Positions 61,443 through 64,000 of a DNA stretch of 64,000 nt are shown here, in pieces. A program made the translations under genes and the position numbers. The notes beneath the pieces are model-generated. The model worked only from the letters and a program-made list of their open reading frames with translations. It had not been told where the DNA came from and ran no database searches. This DNA comes from Granulicella sp. L56 (GTDB taxonomy: Bacteria; Acidobacteriota; Terriglobia; Terriglobales; Acidobacteriaceae). The stretch's first letter is position 1. Each line of letters begins with the position of its first letter. The stretch covers positions 2,190,438 through 2,254,437 of the forward strand of contig NZ_LMUS01000006.1 in NCBI RefSeq assembly GCF_009765835.1, written 5' to 3'.

Positions 61443-61757
61443 TCAGCAAAGTTCAACGGGAAAGAGCGCGGCTTGAACCTCAGCCGCGCTCTTTCCTGTA
61501 ATGCGAAGCACCTTCATGCGGCTGGTCGCGCCGGAGAGGATGGCGATCCGCGCCTGTTGAATTCGCAGCAGATCTGCGACGAACTCGATCAGCGCTTCGT
61601 TGGCACGTCCATCGACGGGTGGCGTCGTCAGCGAGATCTTTACTGCGCCGGCATGGATGCCGGCGATATCATTTTTCTTTGCCCCCGGACGTACGCGCAC
61701 CGGCAGCGTGCAGCCGTCCGCGACATCGTGAGCGAGAGTAAAAACGTCTTCGATCAT
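61443..61757 (-). CDS. YggU/DUF167 family protein
   Basis: 104 residues matching DUF167: LPVRVRPGAKKNDIAGIHAG, VKISLTTPPVDGRANEALIE and TSRMKVLRITGK. Function unknown; often linked with yggS in one operon. Its start overlaps the yggS stop (ATGA), and its 3' end is part of a strong hairpin that can end transcription from GH28. Confidence 0.93.
   Translation of the reverse strand: MIEDVFTLAHDVADGCTLPVRVRPGAKKNDIAGIHAGAVKISLTTPPVDGRANEALIEFVADLLRIQQARIAILSGATSRMKVLRITGKSAAEVQAALFPVELC
61459..61496 (+). terminator. Hairpin inside the 3' end of yggU, likely terminator for GH28
   Basis: A 15-bp perfect stem (GGAAAGAGCGCGGCT and complement, 8-base loop), 20 bases after the GH28 stop and overlapping the last codons of the convergent yggU. 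The tail on the plus strand is CTGTAATG, poor in T. Confidence 0.5.
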
Positions 61758-62446
61758 GCTGGATACTCCCGCTTGCCGAAGAGCGCGGTGCCAACGCGGA
61801 CGCAGGTGCTGCCTTCCTCAATTGCGACGACAAAATCGTTCGACATGCCCATCGAGAGCTGTGTCAGTGCGGGATGTGCCTTCTGCGATTCATCGCGGAG
61901 CCTTCGCAACTCTTTGAAGTAGGGCCGCGCAGTTTCGGCGTCCAGCGACCATGGTGGAACAGTCATCAGGCCGACAGCTTCGATTGATTTGAGTTCGTCA
62001 ATTGCTGCCAGCAGTGCGGGAAGTTCGTCCGGGCCCAGGCCGTGCTTCGATTCTTCGTGGCTCAGCTTTACCTCGATCAGCACCGGCAACTTCTTCTTCA
62101 ATGCGTCTGCGGCGGCGTTCAACCGTTGCGAAATCTTTAACGAGTCCACCGCATCGATTGCGTCAAACAGTTCGGCCGCTTTATTTGTTTTGTTCGATTG
62201 CAGCGGACCGATCAGGTGAAAACTGGCGTCGGTTAGTGCGTCGAGGTGCTGCGACTTCTCTTGAAATTCTTGCACGCGATTTTCGCCGAAGAGGCGCTGA
62301 CCTGCCGCATAGGCCTCCAGAATGACTTCGACTGGATGAACCTTGCTGACGGCCATCAGAGCGACTTCGCTCTCGGAACGATTGCTTTGGCGGCAGGCCT
62401 GGGCGATCTGTTCGTGCAGGTGGGCGAGATTGTCGGCGATGGACAT
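61754..62446 (-). CDS. YggS/PLPBP pyridoxal phosphate homeostasis protein
   Basis: 230 residues, alanine-racemase-like TIM barrel without the second domain. PLP Lys in LMAVSKVHPVEVI; FGENRVQEFQEK, FHLIGPLQSNKTNKAA and LSMGMSNDFVVAIEEG complete the pattern. YggS controls PLP supply and amino-acid pools; no enzyme activity is known. In an operon with yggU and possibly the upstream trxB, 9 bases away. Confidence 0.95.
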   Translation of the reverse strand: MSIADNLAHLHEQIAQACRQSNRSESEVALMAVSKVHPVEVILEAYAAGQRLFGENRVQEFQEKSQHLDALTDASFHLIGPLQSNKTNKAAELFDAIDAVDSLKISQRLNAAADALKKKLPVLIEVKLSHEESKHGLGPDELPALLAAIDELKSIEAVGLMTVPPWSLDAETARPYFKELRRLRDESQKAHPALTQLSMGMSNDFVVAIEEGSTCVRVGTALFGKREYPA

Positions 62447-62455
62447 GGTTCTGTC

Positions 62456-63409
62456 TTATCTGCCGTGCTCTTCCAGATACTTCTCGACCTCGAGCGCGGC
62501 CATGCAGCCTGATCCGGCTGCTGTGATGGCTTGCCGGTAGCGACGGTCCTGGATGTCGCCGCAGGCGAAGACTCCGGGGATGATTTCGCCGTTCAACGTG
62601 GGGAAGACGTTGCTCTGCGTCAGGATGTAGCCGTCCTCGTCGAGATCGAGCATTCCCTTGAAGGCTGACGCATTTGGCGTGTGGCCGATACCGAGGAACA
62701 TGGCGGAGACAGAAAGGATGGACTCTTCGCCGGAGGTACGGTTCTTCAAGCGCAGGCCTTTTACGTCCTTCTCTTCCACGCCGAGCACTTCTTCTACCGT
62801 CGTGTTCGAGAGGAACCTGATGCTGGGGTGAGCGATGGCGCGGTCTAGCATGATCTTCGAGGCGCGGAAGTTCTCGCTGCGGTTGATCAGCGTGACCTTC
62901 GAGGCGAAGCGGGTCAGAAAGAGCGCTTCTTCCATGGCCGAGTCGCCGCCGCCGATGACGGCGATCTCCTTGCCGGAGAAGAAGAAGCCGTCGCAGGTGG
63001 CGCAGGAGCTGACGCCGTGGCCGATCAGGGCCTGTTCGGACGGAAGGTTCAGCCAGCGGGCGCTGGCGCCGGAGGCGATGATGAGTGTGCGGGCGTGAAT
63101 GATCTCGTTGCCGAGGTTCAACTCGAAGGGGTGCTTGCTGAGATCGACCGAGGCCAGATGGGCCATGCGCAGCTCTGCGCCGAAGCGGACTGCCTGCTTC
63201 TTCATGTTCTCGATCAGTTCGGGACCTTGAATGCCGTCGGGCCAGCCGGGAAAGTTTTCGACCAGCGTGGTGATGGACAATTGGCCGCCGGGCTCGTGGC
63301 CTTCGAGGACCAGGGGCTTGAGGTTGGAGCGGGCAGCGTAGATGGCAGCGGTCAGTCCGGAGCAGCCGGACCCAAGGATGACGGTGTCGCGAGTATTGTT
63401 TTCTGGCAT
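62456..63409 (-). CDS. trxB: Thioredoxin-disulfide reductase
   Basis: 317 residues from ATG 63409. FAD motif GSGCSGLTAAIYAAR (GxGxxG), redox CATC in SSCATCDGFFF, NADPH motif VIGGGDSAMEEALFL and the C-terminal GVFACGDIQDRRYRQAITA. Transfers electrons from NADPH to thioredoxin. The open frame upstream runs far past the family start, so the ATG at 63409 is chosen. Divergent from the small protein gene at 63482. Confidence 0.95.
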   Translation of the reverse strand: MPENNTRDTVILGSGCSGLTAAIYAARSNLKPLVLEGHEPGGQLSITTLVENFPGWPDGIQGPELIENMKKQAVRFGAELRMAHLASVDLSKHPFELNLGNEIIHARTLIIASGASARWLNLPSEQALIGHGVSSCATCDGFFFSGKEIAVIGGGDSAMEEALFLTRFASKVTLINRSENFRASKIMLDRAIAHPSIRFLSNTTVEEVLGVEEKDVKGLRLKNRTSGEESILSVSAMFLGIGHTPNASAFKGMLDLDEDGYILTQSNVFPTLNGEIIPGVFACGDIQDRRYRQAITAAGSGCMAALEVEKYLEEHGR

Positions 63410-63481
63410 ATGAACTCTCTTAGTGTAAATGCGCGGTTTAGGAAAAGGATTCAACGCGCATTTAGTGACACAATTGAGGCT

Positions 63482-63682
63482 ATGGCAAATCTTACGTTGG
63501 TCTACGGAATGAGGCTGCTGCCTGCAGATGAGATCGCGGCAGTGGGCGACGCACCCGTCACGCTGAACAATGGCAACGAAGCGCATGTAACGATGCATGT
63601 TCTGGAAGGAAGCAGGGAACAGATTGAAGCTCAGCTTCGCCTGAGCATCGATGCTTTTTTTGATTTCTACCCCGAGATCTAA
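63482..63682 (+). CDS. Small conserved-looking protein (66 residues)
   Basis: MANLTLVYGMRLLPADEIAA starts it; the middle VTLNNGNEAHVTMHVLEG and a C-terminal helix with EAQLRLSIDAFFDFYPEI follow. Compact alpha/beta protein, no signal, no Cys. Ribosome site TTGAGG 4 bases before the ATG. The region downstream is element R with a terminator at 63815-63839. Divergent from trxB, possibly sharing a promoter. I do not recognise a family. Confidence 0.65.
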   Translation: MANLTLVYGMRLLPADEIAAVGDAPVTLNNGNEAHVTMHVLEGSREQIEAQLRLSIDAFFDFYPEI

Positions 63683-63694
63683 CACCTTTTGAGG

Positions 63695-64000
63695 GGCACC
63701 CCCCGGGGGTACCTGTGGCGTAAGTCTATATTTTCTAATGGTTTGCCAAATTATTGCCCTGCAAAATATTCATTCTTGATGAGTTATAGGCAAAATATTG
63801 TTTCTAAATGAGTTAGGCCCAGCTTTGGCTGGGCCTTTTGCTTATTTCCTATGTAGTTTCAAGTTTAGCGAATTGGGTGGAACTGTTTTGCAGTTTTCGG
63901 AGATTTATTTTTGGGGTGGAAGTTGTTTTTTTTGTGCAGCTTATTTGGATCGAACTTGAGCTTGGGGGCTTGACACGCATTTCGCCGGGATTTTGAGGCT
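63695..64000 (+). repeat. Long dispersed non-coding element R, copy 2 (cut by the window edge)
   Basis: Same blocks and order as copy 1 at 35128-35402 but on the other strand. Two tandem units of about 29-30 bases (63761-63790 and 63791-63817: CAAAATATTC/GTTTC...GAGTTA(TA)GG) are followed by a terminator-like hairpin. TAGCGAATTGG, GGGGGCTTGACA and CGGGATTTTGAGG then follow up to the edge. The G/C-rich end (GGGGCACCCCCCGGGGG) corresponds to the poly-G end of copy 1. No gene is seen in it. Confidence 0.85.
63815..63839 (+). terminator. Terminator hairpin in element R, copy 2
   Basis: AGGCCCAGC TTTG GCTGGGCCTTTT: 9-bp perfect stem and a short T-tract. It could end the transcript of the 66-residue protein gene 133 bases upstream. 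Confidence 0.7.

Noticed and set aside
63968..64000. TTGACA at the right edge as a promoter -35
   Set aside because: The sequence belongs to element R (also present in copy 1 as GGGGCTTGACA). No -10 is visible before the window ends, and copy 1 has no gene correctly placed downstream.

Overview
The window reads as a stretch of chromosome from a free-living, Gram-negative, high-GC bacterium, most likely an acidobacterium of the Terriglobia (Edaphobacter/Granulicella/Terriglobus type). This placement is inferred from gene content: lipid A genes, many secreted glycoside hydrolases, CRTAC1/ASPIC-UnbV and YCF48-like proteins, a methionine synthase split in two, and families of intergenic palindromic repeats. 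Most of the window is ordinary chromosome. I see no rRNA, CRISPR array, transposase, integrase or phage module.

Layout. 1-12.4 kb (minus strand): 6-phosphogluconate dehydrogenase; ComEC; an RNA m5U methyltransferase; then a cofactor operon (nadC, birA, coaX plus an unknown protein) downstream of valS. 12.5-16.3 kb: a small beta-helix membrane protein, a DprE1/DprE2-like oxidase/reductase pair, and rplT/rpmI. 16.6-28.2 kb: DUF2059 protein, a complete subclass B3 metallo-beta-lactamase, M48 protease, HIT protein, an RG-rich pseudo-receiver protein, Skp, LepA, an MltD-like lytic transglycosylase and a lysine/alanine-rich histone H1-like protein. 28.3-34.6 kb (minus strand): peroxiredoxin and a lipid A cluster (fabZ-lpxA ... 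Gfo/Idh-lpxI) interrupted by a lower-GC propeller/TonB-C protein. 34.7-42.7 kb: DoxX, MmcQ/YjbR, a DUF2256-DUF3253 fusion, tyrS, rnr, yggX and tRNA-Pro. 43.3-47.1 kb: methionine synthase as two overlapping genes. 47.2-51.0 kb: an alpha-oxoamine synthase, an epimerase-like reductase, a KAS II and an ACP, which together look like a sphingoid-base type lipid locus. 51.2-61.4 kb: tRNA-Ser, a CRTAC1 protein, PhyH dioxygenase, GH5-like, GH125 and GH28 hydrolases and a large FAD/Fe-S dehydrogenase. 61.4-63.7 kb: YggU, YggS, thioredoxin reductase and a 66-residue protein.

The most interesting signals are (i) the compact AOS-SDR-KAS-ACP lipid locus; (ii) the DprE1/DprE2 pair outside Actinobacteria, with alanine at the benzothiazinone-target cysteine position; (iii) a long non-coding element present twice in opposite orientation (about 35.13-35.40 kb and 63.70-64.0 kb), carrying tandem 29-30 bp units and a terminator-like hairpin; (iv) two further dispersed repeat families; and (v) two proteins of unusual composition (an RG-rich pseudo-receiver and an acidic/basic H1-like polyampholyte). 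All assignments come from reading the sequence by eye; no database search was run.
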